Positions 1 to 7,911 of a stretch of 10,919 bases of DNA are shown piece by piece. Made by a program: the position numbers and the translations under genes. Position 1 is the stretch's first letter, and every line of letters starts with the position of its first letter. The DNA is from Chloroflexota bacterium (GTDB lineage: Bacteria > Chloroflexota > UBA6077 > CF-72): positions 1-10,919 of the forward strand of contig JAFAPL010000496.1 in assembly GCA_019247135.1 (NCBI GenBank), written 5' to 3'. The notes beneath the pieces are model-generated. The model worked only from the letters and a program-made list of their open reading frames with translations, did not search any database and had not been told where the DNA came from.

Positions 1-67
1 GGCTTACAGAGTAGCAGTCCGCGCCCGGGTGCCACACGCTTTTGCGCCGGTGCACAATTGCGCTGGA
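1..67. other. Left-edge sequence before the carboxypeptidase gene
   Basis: No gene, tRNA or clear promoter is visible in these 67 bases. CACAAT at 53-58 is a poor -10 candidate and too close to the ATG at 68 to leave room for a normal leader. The real promoter probably lies to the left of the window. Confidence 0.4.
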
Positions 68-1213
68 ATGCTCCGCCGCCTTGGCATCGCCGCGCTCCTG
101 CTCGCCGCCTGCCAGGCACCTGCACCCCCAGCGGCTGCTCCAGCTCCACCTCCACCTGCACGTCCAACTTCGATTCCGACCATCCCTCCGACGCTAACAG
201 CGGTCCCAACACTCGCGCCGACGGCTACACCGATCCCGCCAAGCCCGACTGTTGCGCCGACGGTGGTCCCGACGCTCCCGCCGACACCCACGCCAGTGCC
301 AGAGCCCGACGCTACGCCTGATCCCACGCGCGCCGAACAACAGCACTATTGCGACACTGCCGCACCGCCCGCCCACATCGCCCTCCCACCACTGGTGCCC
401 GTGATTCGCGTCCCAGTTGCAGACACGCCGACTCAGCCAACCCCCATCGCCCAGGGCCCAGTGCAGGCGAGCGCCGATCCACCTCCGAAGGTGACCGCGG
501 AGCATGTCGCCGTCGTCGACGACGCATCGGCCAAACTCCTGTACTCGCAAGACCCGTTTGCGCGCGTGGCACCCGCGAGCATCACCAAGATCGTCACGAC
601 CATCGTGGCGCTCGAGCACGTGCCGGACATCAACACGGTCTACACCACGTCCGTCAGCTCGGCCGCACTGGCCGCCTGTGATGGATCCTCGACCATGGGT
701 CTGGAACCCGAAGACCACGTCAAGTTGGAGACGTTGCTGTACGGCATGATGTTGCCGAGCGGCAACGATGCCGCGGAGCAGGTCGCCGAGTCGCTCGCGG
801 GCTCGCGGGACACGTACGTCGGCTGGATGAATCAGGAAGTCTCGTCGTTGCACCTGCGCGACACGCATTTCGTGACGCCCAGCGGGATGGACGCCGACAA
901 CCATTACTCGAGTGCCTACGACATGGCGCTGCTCGCGCGCTACGCTATGCAGAATCCAGAGTTCCGCAGCATCGTCGCGACCAGTTCAAAGGTCGACGAT
1001 GACTACTACATGCACAACTTGAATCCGCTGCTGGGCGTGTACGCGGGCGCGGACGGAGTCAAAATCGGCTACACCGACATCGCCGGTCGAACAATCGTCG
1101 CCTCAGCCACACGCGACGGCCACCGTGTGTATGTTTCTTTGATGCACAGTCGCAATCTCTCGGGCGATTGCATCGCCCTGTTCGATTGGGTGTGGAAGGC
1201 GTTCCGCTGGTAG
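68..1213 (+). CDS. Lipoprotein serine D-alanyl-D-alanine carboxypeptidase (peptidase S11 / PBP5-like)
   Basis: This enzyme should trim the terminal D-Ala from peptidoglycan stem peptides outside the membrane. Numbering is from the ATG at 68 (381 aa). Residues 1-15 form a very short lipoprotein signal (MLRRLGIAALLLAAC) with lipobox LAAC, so Cys15 would be lipidated. Residues ~16-90 are a Pro/Thr/Ala-rich tether, with more Pro-rich sequence to ~140, and the catalytic domain covers ~145-381. The three penicilloyl-serine-transferase motifs are present: SITK (Ser171, Lys174), SGN (231-233) and KIG (332-334), where the family norm is KTG. An in-frame GTG at 29 would put 13 residues before the signal; the ATG places the Arg-Arg/hydrophobic/Cys signal at the N-terminus, so I prefer it, though no clear ribosome-binding site precedes it. 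There is no PBP5 C-terminal amphipathic anchor; the lipid replaces it. The gene converges on darA 32 bases downstream. Family call is firm; the substrate is inferred. Confidence 0.92.
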   Translation: MLRRLGIAALLLAACQAPAPPAAAPAPPPPARPTSIPTIPPTLTAVPTLAPTATPIPPSPTVAPTVVPTLPPTPTPVPEPDATPDPTRAEQQHYCDTAAPPAHIALPPLVPVIRVPVADTPTQPTPIAQGPVQASADPPPKVTAEHVAVVDDASAKLLYSQDPFARVAPASITKIVTTIVALEHVPDINTVYTTSVSSAALAACDGSSTMGLEPEDHVKLETLLYGMMLPSGNDAAEQVAESLAGSRDTYVGWMNQEVSSLHLRDTHFVTPSGMDADNHYSSAYDMALLARYAMQNPEFRSIVATSSKVDDDYYMHNLNPLLGVYAGADGVKIGYTDIAGRTIVASATRDGHRVYVSLMHSRNLSGDCIALFDWVWKAFRW

Positions 1214-1245
1214 GCCGAAGCGCGATTTGACGCTCCGAGCGATGC
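1214..1245. other. Convergent gap between the carboxypeptidase gene and darA
   Basis: These 32 bases separate two converging stop codons. Only a 4-bp hairpin (GAGC-GAT-GCTC, 1236-1246, reaching the first base of the darA stop) and a loose AGCG/CGCT pairing are visible, with no T tract on either strand, so I do not call a rho-independent terminator. Confidence 0.4.
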
Positions 1246-1575
1246 TCAGACCCGTTCGAAGCGTTCGACGTCGAGCACGAAAATGGTCGCGCCTCCCACT
1301 TCAACCTCGACGGGATACGGGAGGAAGAACTCGCCCGGCTCCATCACCGCGGGGATGGCCGTGATCTGCTGCTGACGTGTCGTACAACTCTCGCGGATCG
1401 TGTGCAGGACCGTTTCCACGTCCTCGTCTTCTACGCCGACGAAGATCGTCGCGTTCGCTTCGCGTAAGAATCCGCCGACGGTCTTGACGCGCGTCGAACG
1501 AAAGCCTCGATTCGACAATTGCGTCAGTAGGCCGGTCGCGTCCTCGGACTGGACAACCGCCATCACTAACTTCAT
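1246..1575 (-). CDS. darA: Cyclic-di-AMP receptor, PII-like (DarA/PstA family)
   Basis: This small cytoplasmic protein belongs to the PII-like family (formerly DUF970) that binds the second messenger c-di-AMP as a trimer; its downstream partner is not settled. Starting at the ATG at 1575 it is 109 aa, the usual family length. Family signatures are clear: an N-terminal MKLVMAVVQ strand, FRSTRV at 25-30, the GGFLREANAT loop at 34-43 and a C-terminal YPVEVEVGGATIFV block at 87-100. From memory of the S. aureus PstA structure, the ligand-contacting positions Arg26, Thr28, Phe36, Leu37, Asn41 and Gly47 are all kept at the same numbers; the usual Gly40 is Ala here. The open frame extends 15 codons upstream, but the ATG has a strong ribosome-binding site and the right length. 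It lies 10 bases after tmk, an order also known in B. subtilis (tmk-yaaQ). It is the last gene of its operon; yaaR and holB, which follow in Bacillus, are absent. Confidence 0.95.
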   Translation of the reverse strand: MKLVMAVVQSEDATGLLTQLSNRGFRSTRVKTVGGFLREANATIFVGVEDEDVETVLHTIRESCTTRQQQITAIPAVMEPGEFFLPYPVEVEVGGATIFVLDVERFERV

Positions 1576-1581
1576 GGGCGC

Positions 1582-1587
1582 CCCCTC
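1582..1587 (-). promoter_or_regulatory. Ribosome-binding site of darA overlapping the tmk stop codon
   Basis: On the minus strand GAGGGG lies 6 bases before the darA ATG at 1575. Its first two bases are the last two of the tmk TGA (1588-1586). This supports the 109-aa start and suggests that ribosomes ending tmk help initiation on darA. Confidence 0.7.
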
Positions 1588-2239
1588 ACTCTGAGTTGGA
1601 GTAGGAGTCGGAAGTCTCACTTGGAAAGAGATCCAGGCGTGCGGCGACTTGCTGCCAGATGTCTTCGCCCAGCTCAGCGGCCGGTTTGCGTGCGTCGAAG
1701 CACTGCCATCGACGCGGCTCGGTTCCGGCGAGGGCGAGGTATGCCTGGCGCACTCGCTCGTGAAAGTCGCGTGTTTCGGCTTCGAATCGGTTCCACTCCT
1801 CGTGCCCGTGTTTTCGTTTCAGGCCGTCATCGACGGGCAGGTCCAACAAGATCGTGAGATCGGGATGCAGGCCCGCAGTGGCGAACGATATGACCGAGTT
1901 CAGGGCCTGTTTGTCAAGACCCCGTCCCGCACCTTGATACACACGGGTCGAGTCGCCGAATCGATCACACACGACCACTTCCCCGCGCGCGAGCGCGGGC
2001 CGTATGACCTGGTCCACGTGTTGCGCGCGCGCGGCGTTCATCATCAGCGCTTCAGCGCGCGCGGTGACCTGCAGATCATCACGATTCAGCAACAGATCTC
2101 GAAGCGCATCACCCAGGGACGTACCCCCGGGCTCGCGTGTGGCAAGGACACGCAGGCCGTGGCTGCGCAGTCGGTCCGCGAGCTGGCGTGCCTGCACGGA
2201 TTTGCCCGAGCCCTCGATGCCCTCAAAGGTGATGAACAC
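1586..2239 (-). CDS. tmk: Thymidylate kinase (dTMP kinase)
   Basis: Phosphorylates dTMP to dTDP with ATP, an essential cytoplasmic step in dTTP supply. The 217-aa protein has the standard family length. Visible motifs: P-loop FEGIEGSGKS at 5-14, the TREPGGT dTMP-binding motif near 35-41, the DRFGDSTRVYQGAGRGL segment (DR-F-x-D-S...YQG, ~92-108) and a LID-like region rich in Arg, Lys and His (RKHGHEEWNRFE, ~140-151) followed by an Arg-containing helix. The start is a GTG at 2239, fixed by the MFITFEG N-terminus; its ribosome-binding site is weak and lies in the 19-base gap after the R3H ATPase gene, so expression probably depends on upstream translation. darA follows 10 bases after the stop. 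I see no truncation or missing motif. Confidence 0.97.
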   Translation of the reverse strand: MFITFEGIEGSGKSVQARQLADRLRSHGLRVLATREPGGTSLGDALRDLLLNRDDLQVTARAEALMMNAARAQHVDQVIRPALARGEVVVCDRFGDSTRVYQGAGRGLDKQALNSVISFATAGLHPDLTILLDLPVDDGLKRKHGHEEWNRFEAETRDFHERVRQAYLALAGTEPRRWQCFDARKPAAELGEDIWQQVAARLDLFPSETSDSYSNSE

Positions 2240-2258
2240 GGCGCTCAGCCGTCGGCCA

Positions 2259-3953
<1,695 letters not shown>

Positions 3954-3978
3954 ATCAGCCAGGCCTCGAACCAGCGGC

Positions 3979-4935
3979 CTATCCTCCGACCACGTTGGCA
4001 GTCACCAACCGCGGTTCTTTCACCCGCGCCGCCAGCAGCTTCACGAACAGCTCGTGCTCCGCGGCCCTCTGGAACCCGGCACGGCGCAGTGCGGATGCCA
4101 GGTGCGCCTGATATTCACGCACCGCAACGTAGACCGGTGCTTTGGGACTGACCTGCAGCAATGAGTAGCGAAGCAAGCGGTCGACTGCATCCTCGTAACG
4201 TGGATGGACGAGCAGTTCCATGAATTGACTGCGCTGGCCGAACGTGATTTCCAGCCAGCCAACCATGCTCGTACCGAGCTCCCAGACGTACTGCTGGCGG
4301 GAGCCGGCGAAGCTGGGCTGCCAGCGCTTGCGACCGGCGAAAAGCGCTCCCCACTCGTCGAGCGTCATGGCCTCAGCCGCGCGAACAGGCGCGGGCACCG
4401 CCGCCATATACAGCTGAAACAGCGTCTGTTCGTCCGCACGCAGGCGCGGTCGTGCTTCGAACAAATCGGTCCGCTCGACCTTGAAGCCAGGCGCGAGCAC
4501 GAACAGTTCGCTGGAGGTAAAGCGGTCGAACCCGGCACGCCGCGCGACGTCCAGCCCGCGGCCGCCAGAAGGGACTTCCAGGAAAACACGGCGGACGGCG
4601 TTCGCCCCGGCGCGCGAAGCGGCGTGCTCGAGCAGATCGGCCGCGGCGACGTCGTACTCCGGCATAGCGTGCAGGCGCGTAACGTCCCACACCAGGCCAC
4701 CCGCCCGCGGTCGCGACACCGCGAGGCCGATCACTCGGCCATCCTGTTCAGCCACCCACGTGCGCTGGCCGCCGGGTCGATGCGTCAGCGCGGTCGACAG
4801 CAGAGAAAACGGTGCGCAGCCGCTCTCCGGCTCGATGCGCGGCCACGTGTGAGCGGTGATCTCGGTGGCCCCGGCCTGGCGCTGAAAGGCCGCGAGCGCC
4901 ACCACATCCATGGGTCGCAGCGGACGGACAGGCAT
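3979..4935 (-). CDS. Tandem GNAT-like acetyltransferase-fold protein
   Basis: A 318-aa protein that reads as two GNAT-type halves. Half one (~1-150) has an N-terminal VRPLRPMDV strand, the central strand pair ending in [11 protein letters not shown] (66-76), a helix (~97-111) and the closing pattern [17 protein letters not shown] (131-147). Half two (~165-302) repeats the plan: MVGWLEITF (224-232), [18 protein letters not shown] (238-255) and [19 protein letters not shown] (282-300). The acetyl-CoA pyrophosphate loop Q/R-x-x-G-x-G/A is not visible in either half (RLHAMPEYD and LLVHPRYED occupy that place), so catalysis is uncertain and a binding role is possible. It is the first gene of the operon with the R3H ATPase, tmk and darA, with a 25-base gap to the next gene. 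The ATG at 4935 has only a weak AGAAA-type ribosome-binding site. The GNAT fold is fairly sure; the substrate is unknown. Confidence 0.8.
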   Translation of the reverse strand: MPVRPLRPMDVVALAAFQRQAGATEITAHTWPRIEPESGCAPFSLLSTALTHRPGGQRTWVAEQDGRVIGLAVSRPRAGGLVWDVTRLHAMPEYDVAAADLLEHAASRAGANAVRRVFLEVPSGGRGLDVARRAGFDRFTSSELFVLAPGFKVERTDLFEARPRLRADEQTLFQLYMAAVPAPVRAAEAMTLDEWGALFAGRKRWQPSFAGSRQQYVWELGTSMVGWLEITFGQRSQFMELLVHPRYEDAVDRLLRYSLLQVSPKAPVYVAVREYQAHLASALRRAGFQRAAEHELFVKLLAARVKEPRLVTANVVGG

Positions 4936-4965
4936 TTTCTGGGAAAGCCCGGCGGGGCCAGCGCT

Positions 4966-4974
4966 ATTATCGCA
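4966..4974 (-). promoter_or_regulatory. Candidate extended -10 promoter element for the GNAT/R3H/tmk/darA operon
   Basis: In the 111-base divergent gap 4936-5046 the minus strand reads TGCGATAAT, a TGn extension plus GATAAT (one mismatch to TATAAT), about 30 bases before the GNAT start. No good -35 is visible, as is common for extended -10 promoters. The same patch on the plus strand reads TATTAT (4965-4970), so it could also serve gene 5047 in the other direction. This is a single AT-rich patch in GC-rich DNA and is a weak prediction. Confidence 0.35.
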
Positions 4975-5035
4975 CGCGCGTTCCTTCTCCGCCCTGCGTT
5001 TTCCTGGCTATGTCGGCACGCGTGCTGCTCTTAGT

Positions 5036-5039
5036 GAGG
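5036..5039 (+). promoter_or_regulatory. Ribosome-binding site of the membrane-protein gene at 5047
   Basis: GAGG lies 7 bases before the ATG at 5047 and fixes that start. It is one of the clearer ribosome-binding sites in the window. Confidence 0.6.
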
Positions 5040-5046
5040 TCCTTGA

Positions 5047-5694
5047 ATGCCGGCTGTGGCCGATCCGCCCCGTCCCGCACCACCGCCGCCCGCCGCGCCG
5101 ACGGGCAGCGCATTGGCTACGGCGATGCGCGCCGTCTTGCTCTTGCTCCTGCTGTGCGTCCTTGCTATTGCTGTACTCGCGGTGGTTGCGTTCGCCTCGC
5201 TGCTGAACGCGCCCAACCAGGTCGCCGGCGGATTGTCCGGCGCGAGTTCGCAGGCGACACACGCGCTCGGCGGCGTGCAGCAGGCCCTTCAGAACGCGAC
5301 TGACCCGAACCATCCGCCGACCGGTCTGACCTATGACACCGAGTTCACGGCGCTCACCACCTGGCGTGCCGGCGAGCATCTGCCTGACGGCGCTCAATAC
5401 ATCCTCACGTTGCAGAGCATCCAGCGTAGACAGGGCGCCGATTCACCCGACACCGCCCTGTACGCTGTCGTGCATGCCGAGCTACGTCAACCGCGTGAGA
5501 CCCGGTTGCTGGGTCAGTTGATCCGCTCGGACAGCGACCCGCACGACTATATCGTGTACAAGGGCGAGAGCTTTCGGATTGGCGGGGCCATCTACCGCGT
5601 CAACTGGGTTAGCCAGGAACAGAACGCCATGGCTGCCGGCACGTACCGAAGTCCAGACGCGGTAAGTGCGCCCTTGAAGTTCGCCTATGACTGA
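5047..5694 (+). CDS. Unrecognised single-pass membrane protein with extracytoplasmic domain
   Basis: I do not recognise this 215-aa protein. Residues 1-20 are Pro/Ala-rich (PPRPAPPPPAAPTG) and probably cytoplasmic. Residues ~29-52 form one strongly hydrophobic segment rich in Leu, Ala and Val that continues from MRAV. Residues ~53-90 are a low-complexity Gly/Ser/Ala/Gln linker. Residues ~94-215 look like a compact domain with alternating hydrophobic strands (AQYILTLQSIQRR, ALYAVVHAEL, HDYIVYKGESFRIGGAIYRVNWV). There is no Cys after the hydrophobic stretch placed as a lipobox, so it is more likely a signal anchor with the C-terminus outside. The ATG is supported by GAGG 7 bases upstream. The last 8 bases overlap the start of the Nudix gene, implying coupled translation. 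The reading frame, ribosome-binding site and overlap make it a real gene; function cannot be assigned. Confidence 0.82.
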   Translation: MPAVADPPRPAPPPPAAPTGSALATAMRAVLLLLLLCVLAIAVLAVVAFASLLNAPNQVAGGLSGASSQATHALGGVQQALQNATDPNHPPTGLTYDTEFTALTTWRAGEHLPDGAQYILTLQSIQRRQGADSPDTALYAVVHAELRQPRETRLLGQLIRSDSDPHDYIVYKGESFRIGGAIYRVNWVSQEQNAMAAGTYRSPDAVSAPLKFAYD

Positions 5695-6256
5695 CGTGCT
5701 GGAGAGGGACGGACCCAACCCATGGACGACCCGGTCCAGCACGATCCTTTTCGACAATGGCCGTTTGCGGCTCGTCGAAGACGCTGTCATTCAGCCGGAC
5801 GGACTGCCTGGCAGCTACACCTATCTCGAGCTGCCGTACCCCGTCGTAGCGATCGTGCCGATCTCCGAAGACGGGTGTGTCCACCTGGTGCGCCAGTGGC
5901 GATACCCGTGGCGATGCAACTCCTGGGAGGTCCCGGCAGGTCACGCGGAGCCTGGGGAGGAGCCGCTGCACGCGGCCCAGCGCGAGTTGGCCGAAGAAGT
6001 TGGTCTGCAGGCCGCGCTCTGGCAATCGCTCGGCACCGGGTTTTCGTCGGCGGCAATCACTGCGCAATATCACCTGTTCCTTGCGCGTCAGCTGCAGCCC
6101 GCCGAAGCAGGCGCCGAACGTGACGGAGCGGAGGGCGATATGATCGCGCGAGCCGTGCCACTCGACGAGGCTATTCAGGCGGCGATGGACGGGCGCATCG
6201 TGCATGCGTTCAGCATTGTCGGCTTGCTGCGCGCGGCCCGGCGGTTGGGGGTCTGA
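5687..6256 (+). CDS. Nudix hydrolase, probable ADP-ribose/nucleoside-diphosphate-sugar pyrophosphatase
   Basis: A 189-aa cytoplasmic Mg2+-dependent hydrolase of nucleoside diphosphates linked to another group. The 23-residue Nudix box is perfect at 85-107: Gly85, Glu91, Arg99-Glu100, Glu103-Glu104, Gly106, Leu107. Upstream, VVAIVPISEDGCVHLVRQWR (53-72) and SWEVPAGHAEPGEE (79-92) resemble the ADP-ribose pyrophosphatase (NudF/YqkG-like) group, where E-x-P-A-G leads into the box. The region after the box (GTGFSSAAITAQYHLFLA, 116-133) also fits that group. The exact substrate is inferred. The ATG at 5687 overlaps the preceding gene by 8 bases (ATGACTGA), and no good independent ribosome-binding site is visible, so translation is probably coupled. 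A 64-base gap with a candidate promoter follows. Confidence 0.93.
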   Translation: MTDVLERDGPNPWTTRSSTILFDNGRLRLVEDAVIQPDGLPGSYTYLELPYPVVAIVPISEDGCVHLVRQWRYPWRCNSWEVPAGHAEPGEEPLHAAQRELAEEVGLQAALWQSLGTGFSSAAITAQYHLFLARQLQPAEAGAERDGAEGDMIARAVPLDEAIQAAMDGRIVHAFSIVGLLRAARRLGV

Positions 6257-6258
6257 CG

Positions 6259-6289
6259 TTGACCCGGCGACGATCCCGTGCAATAAAAT
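6259..6289 (+). promoter_or_regulatory. Candidate sigma-70-type promoter for the usp-trkA-trkA operon
   Basis: TTGACC (6259-6264, one mismatch to TTGACA) is followed after 19 bases by TAAAAT (6284-6289, one mismatch to TATAAT). Transcription would start near 6296, giving a ~25-base leader carrying the AGGTGG ribosome-binding site. The spacer is longer than the ideal 17, but this is the only AT-rich patch in the 64-base gap and it is well placed. Confidence 0.5.
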
Positions 6290-6305
6290 CTACCTTGGTG
6301 CCCGT

Positions 6306-6311
6306 AGGTGG
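6306..6311 (+). promoter_or_regulatory. Ribosome-binding site deciding the GTG start of the universal stress protein
   Basis: AGGTGG sits 9 bases before the GTG at 6321. It favours that start over a longer in-frame reading from 6204, which would run inside the Nudix gene. Confidence 0.6.
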
Positions 6312-6320
6312 GCGGCTGCC

Positions 6321-6800
6321 GTGATCCGAGCCAGTCGCATTCTTGTGCCCGTCAACGGCAACCCGACTGACGACGAAGCGGTAGGGCTGGCATGCGAGAT
6401 CGCCCGACGCGGCAAGAGTGCCGTGTTCGCCATCTACGTGATCGAGGTGAAGCGAACCTTGCCGCTGGATGTGGACCTGCCGCCTGAAGCCGCCAAAGGC
6501 GACACGGTTCTGGGCCGTGCTGAACGCACCGCCGGCGACTTTGGGATTCAGCTCGAGACGGAGATCTTGCAAGCCCGCGACGTGGGGACGGCGATCGTGG
6601 ACGAAGCACTGGAGCGGGAAGTCGACCTGATCGTGATGGGCATTGGCTACAAACGCAAGTTCGGCGAGTTTGACCTGGGGCATACGGCGCCATACGTGCT
6701 GAAGAATGCGCCGTGTCGCGTGTGGCTGGCGCGTGCCGCGCCCGGGTTGGCGGCTACGACCGGTCCCGCGCGCTCTGCGGATGAACGCGGGCGCTCATAA
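6321..6800 (+). CDS. Universal stress protein family (UspA-like), single domain
   Basis: A 159-aa cytoplasmic protein with one Usp fold. The N-terminal strand MIRASRILVPVNGNPTDDEA (1-20) matches the family's opening strand and Asp-containing turn; the next strand is SAVFAIYVIEVKR (33-45), and VDLIVMGIGY (103-112) precedes the nucleotide-loop region ending in LGHTAPYVLKNAPCRVWLA (121-139). The ATP-binding G-2x-G-9x-G-S/T motif is only partly recognisable: glycines are present, but the final Gly is followed by His-Thr, so ATP binding is uncertain. The last ~20 residues are a polar Gly/Ala/Arg-rich tail. The GTG start at 6321 is supported by AGGTGG upstream and by the fold beginning right there. 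Two TrkA-like genes follow after 2 and 3 bases, so it probably acts with potassium-transport regulation; that link is inferred from position. Confidence 0.88.
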   Translation: MIRASRILVPVNGNPTDDEAVGLACEIARRGKSAVFAIYVIEVKRTLPLDVDLPPEAAKGDTVLGRAERTAGDFGIQLETEILQARDVGTAIVDEALEREVDLIVMGIGYKRKFGEFDLGHTAPYVLKNAPCRVWLARAAPGLAATTGPARSADERGRS

Positions 6801-6802
6801 GC

Positions 6803-7234
6803 ATGTTCGTCATCATCATGGGCTGCGGACGTGTCGGCGCGCGTCTGGCGAGAATGCTGATCGCCTCAGGTCACGAGGTGACGATCATGGATGTTTCGTC
6901 CTCGGCGTTCTCGCGGTTGGGCTCGGACCTCGGAGCCACCACCATCCTCGGCGACGGTACCGATCAGGAGGTTCTCAAACGGGCCGGCATCGAAAGAGCC
7001 GACGCCTTTGTCGCAGCGACGCAAGGCGACAATCGCAACATTATGTCGAGCCAGATCGCCAAGCACGTCTTTGGCGTCAAGCACGTGGTCACGCGTATCT
7101 ACGATCCGCTGCGGTCGGATACCTTCTCAGACCTTGGCTTACGGGCGATCAGTCCAACCATCATCGGGGCTAACGCGTTTTTCGAAGAACTGACCGGTCA
7201 GACGGCACCGCCGGGTGGCCGTGTAGCCTGTTAA
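6803..7234 (+). CDS. TrkA-N (RCK_N) single-domain NAD-binding protein
   Basis: A 143-aa cytoplasmic Rossmann protein of the RCK/TrkA-N type, which in K+ uptake systems binds NAD(H) or ATP and gates a membrane subunit. The dinucleotide loop is GCGRVG (7-12), with an acidic residue at the end of the second strand (TIMD, Asp30) as expected for NAD(H). DGTDQEVLKRAGIERADAFVA (51-71) and RIYDP (98-102) are family typical. It stops after the N-domain: there is no RCK_C (TrkA-C) domain, and the last ~12 residues (GQTAPPGGRVAC) look unstructured. The ATG lies 2 bases after the usp stop, and the GTG of the full-length trkA homologue follows 3 bases after this stop. Such paired genes could form a hetero-octameric ring. 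No obvious frameshift explains the missing C-domain, because the next gene starts with its own N-domain. Confidence 0.88.
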   Translation: MFVIIMGCGRVGARLARMLIASGHEVTIMDVSSSAFSRLGSDLGATTILGDGTDQEVLKRAGIERADAFVAATQGDNRNIMSSQIAKHVFGVKHVVTRIYDPLRSDTFSDLGLRAISPTIIGANAFFEELTGQTAPPGGRVAC

Positions 7235-7237
7235 CGC

Positions 7238-7900
7238 GTGTACGCCATCGTCGCTGGCGGCGGAAAAGTCGGCTTTTTTCTCGCGCGCGAGTTGATCGAG
7301 CAGGGACATGAAGTCCTGATCATCGAGAACAATTCGGAACGCGCCGAGTTCATCGCCAACGAGCTCGGCAACGTCGTGCTGCGCGGCAACGCCGACGAGG
7401 CGAGCACGCTCGCCGACGCGGGCGCTGAACGTGCCGACGTGATCATCGCGGTGACTGGCGATGACCCGCGCAACCTGGTGCTCTTGCAGGTGGCAAAACG
7501 TCGCTTCGGGACGCGCCGCACGATCGCACGCATCAACGATCCACGCAACGAGACGCTGTTTCGGATGCTCGGCATCGATGCGACGGTAAACGCGACGCAG
7601 ATGATGCTTTCAGTGCTCGAACAAGAGATCCCACAGGCCAACCTGGTGCCGCTGTTGCGTCTGCGCAACACGGACGTCGAAGTTGTCGAAGCGGTGGTAG
7701 ACGCCCGAAGCGGTGTCACGGGGACCAGCTTGAGAGAAGTAGACCTGCCGCCCGAGAGCACGATCGCGGTAGTGATCCGCGACGGCTCGCCGTTTTTTCC
7801 AAACGGAGGGACGGTGCTTCAACCTGGAGACGAAGTGGTAGCTCTCACCCGAGGCGTCCACGAGCCGCGGCTCAGGTCCTTGTTCTTCGGCGACCGTTAG
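7238..7900 (+). CDS. TrkA-family potassium uptake regulatory protein (RCK_N + RCK_C)
   Basis: A 220-aa cytoplasmic regulator of Trk/Ktr-type K+ transport. The RCK_N domain (1-~130) has the nucleotide loop GGGKVG (7-12), acidic Glu30 (LIIE) after the second strand, GNADEASTLADAGAERAD (50-67) and RINDPRNETLF (98-108). The RCK_C domain (~140-210) shows the usual pattern: EVVEAVVDARSGVTGTSLREV (148-168), STIAVVIRDG (174-183) and LQPGDEVVAL (194-203). RCK_C domains of KtrA-type proteins can bind c-di-AMP; whether this one does cannot be seen. It starts with GTG, 3 bases after the RCK_N-only gene. No TrkH/KtrB membrane subunit or permease is in the window. The stop is 11 bases from the converging HNH-gene stop, with no obvious terminator. 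Confidence 0.93.
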   Translation: MYAIVAGGGKVGFFLARELIEQGHEVLIIENNSERAEFIANELGNVVLRGNADEASTLADAGAERADVIIAVTGDDPRNLVLLQVAKRRFGTRRTIARINDPRNETLFRMLGIDATVNATQMMLSVLEQEIPQANLVPLLRLRNTDVEVVEAVVDARSGVTGTSLREVDLPPESTIAVVIRDGSPFFPNGGTVLQPGDEVVALTRGVHEPRLRSLFFGDR

Positions 7901-7911
7901 CCGACCAGCAG

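Noticed and set aside
194..904. Minus-strand open frames (also a Gly/Val-rich one at 4-327) under the carboxypeptidase gene
   Set aside because: The Gly/Val repeats are the reverse reading of the Pro/Thr-coding tether; no independent start signals are visible.
1576..1620. Fifteen-codon upstream extension of darA
   Set aside because: It runs into tmk, is low complexity (PTPTPTQ), and family length and the strong ribosome-binding site point to the ATG at 1575.
1982..1999. Perfect 7-bp inverted repeat with a GCGA loop
   Set aside because: It falls inside tmk over codons for Ala-Leu-Ala-Arg-Gly and is explained by GC-rich codon choice; no T tract, so not a terminator.
4204..5034. A 276-codon plus-strand open frame opposite the GNAT-like gene
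   Set aside because: Antisense to a gene with a recognisable fold; the Arg/His/Gln-rich composition does not resemble a protein family.
6204..6320. Upstream extension of the universal stress protein frame
   Set aside because: It overlaps the Nudix gene and would put 39 unrelated residues before the Usp strand; the GTG at 6321 has a proper ribosome-binding site.
6803..7900. The two TrkA-like genes as one gene split by a frameshift
   Set aside because: Each has its own complete nucleotide-binding loop and N-domain, so they are two genes and not halves of one.
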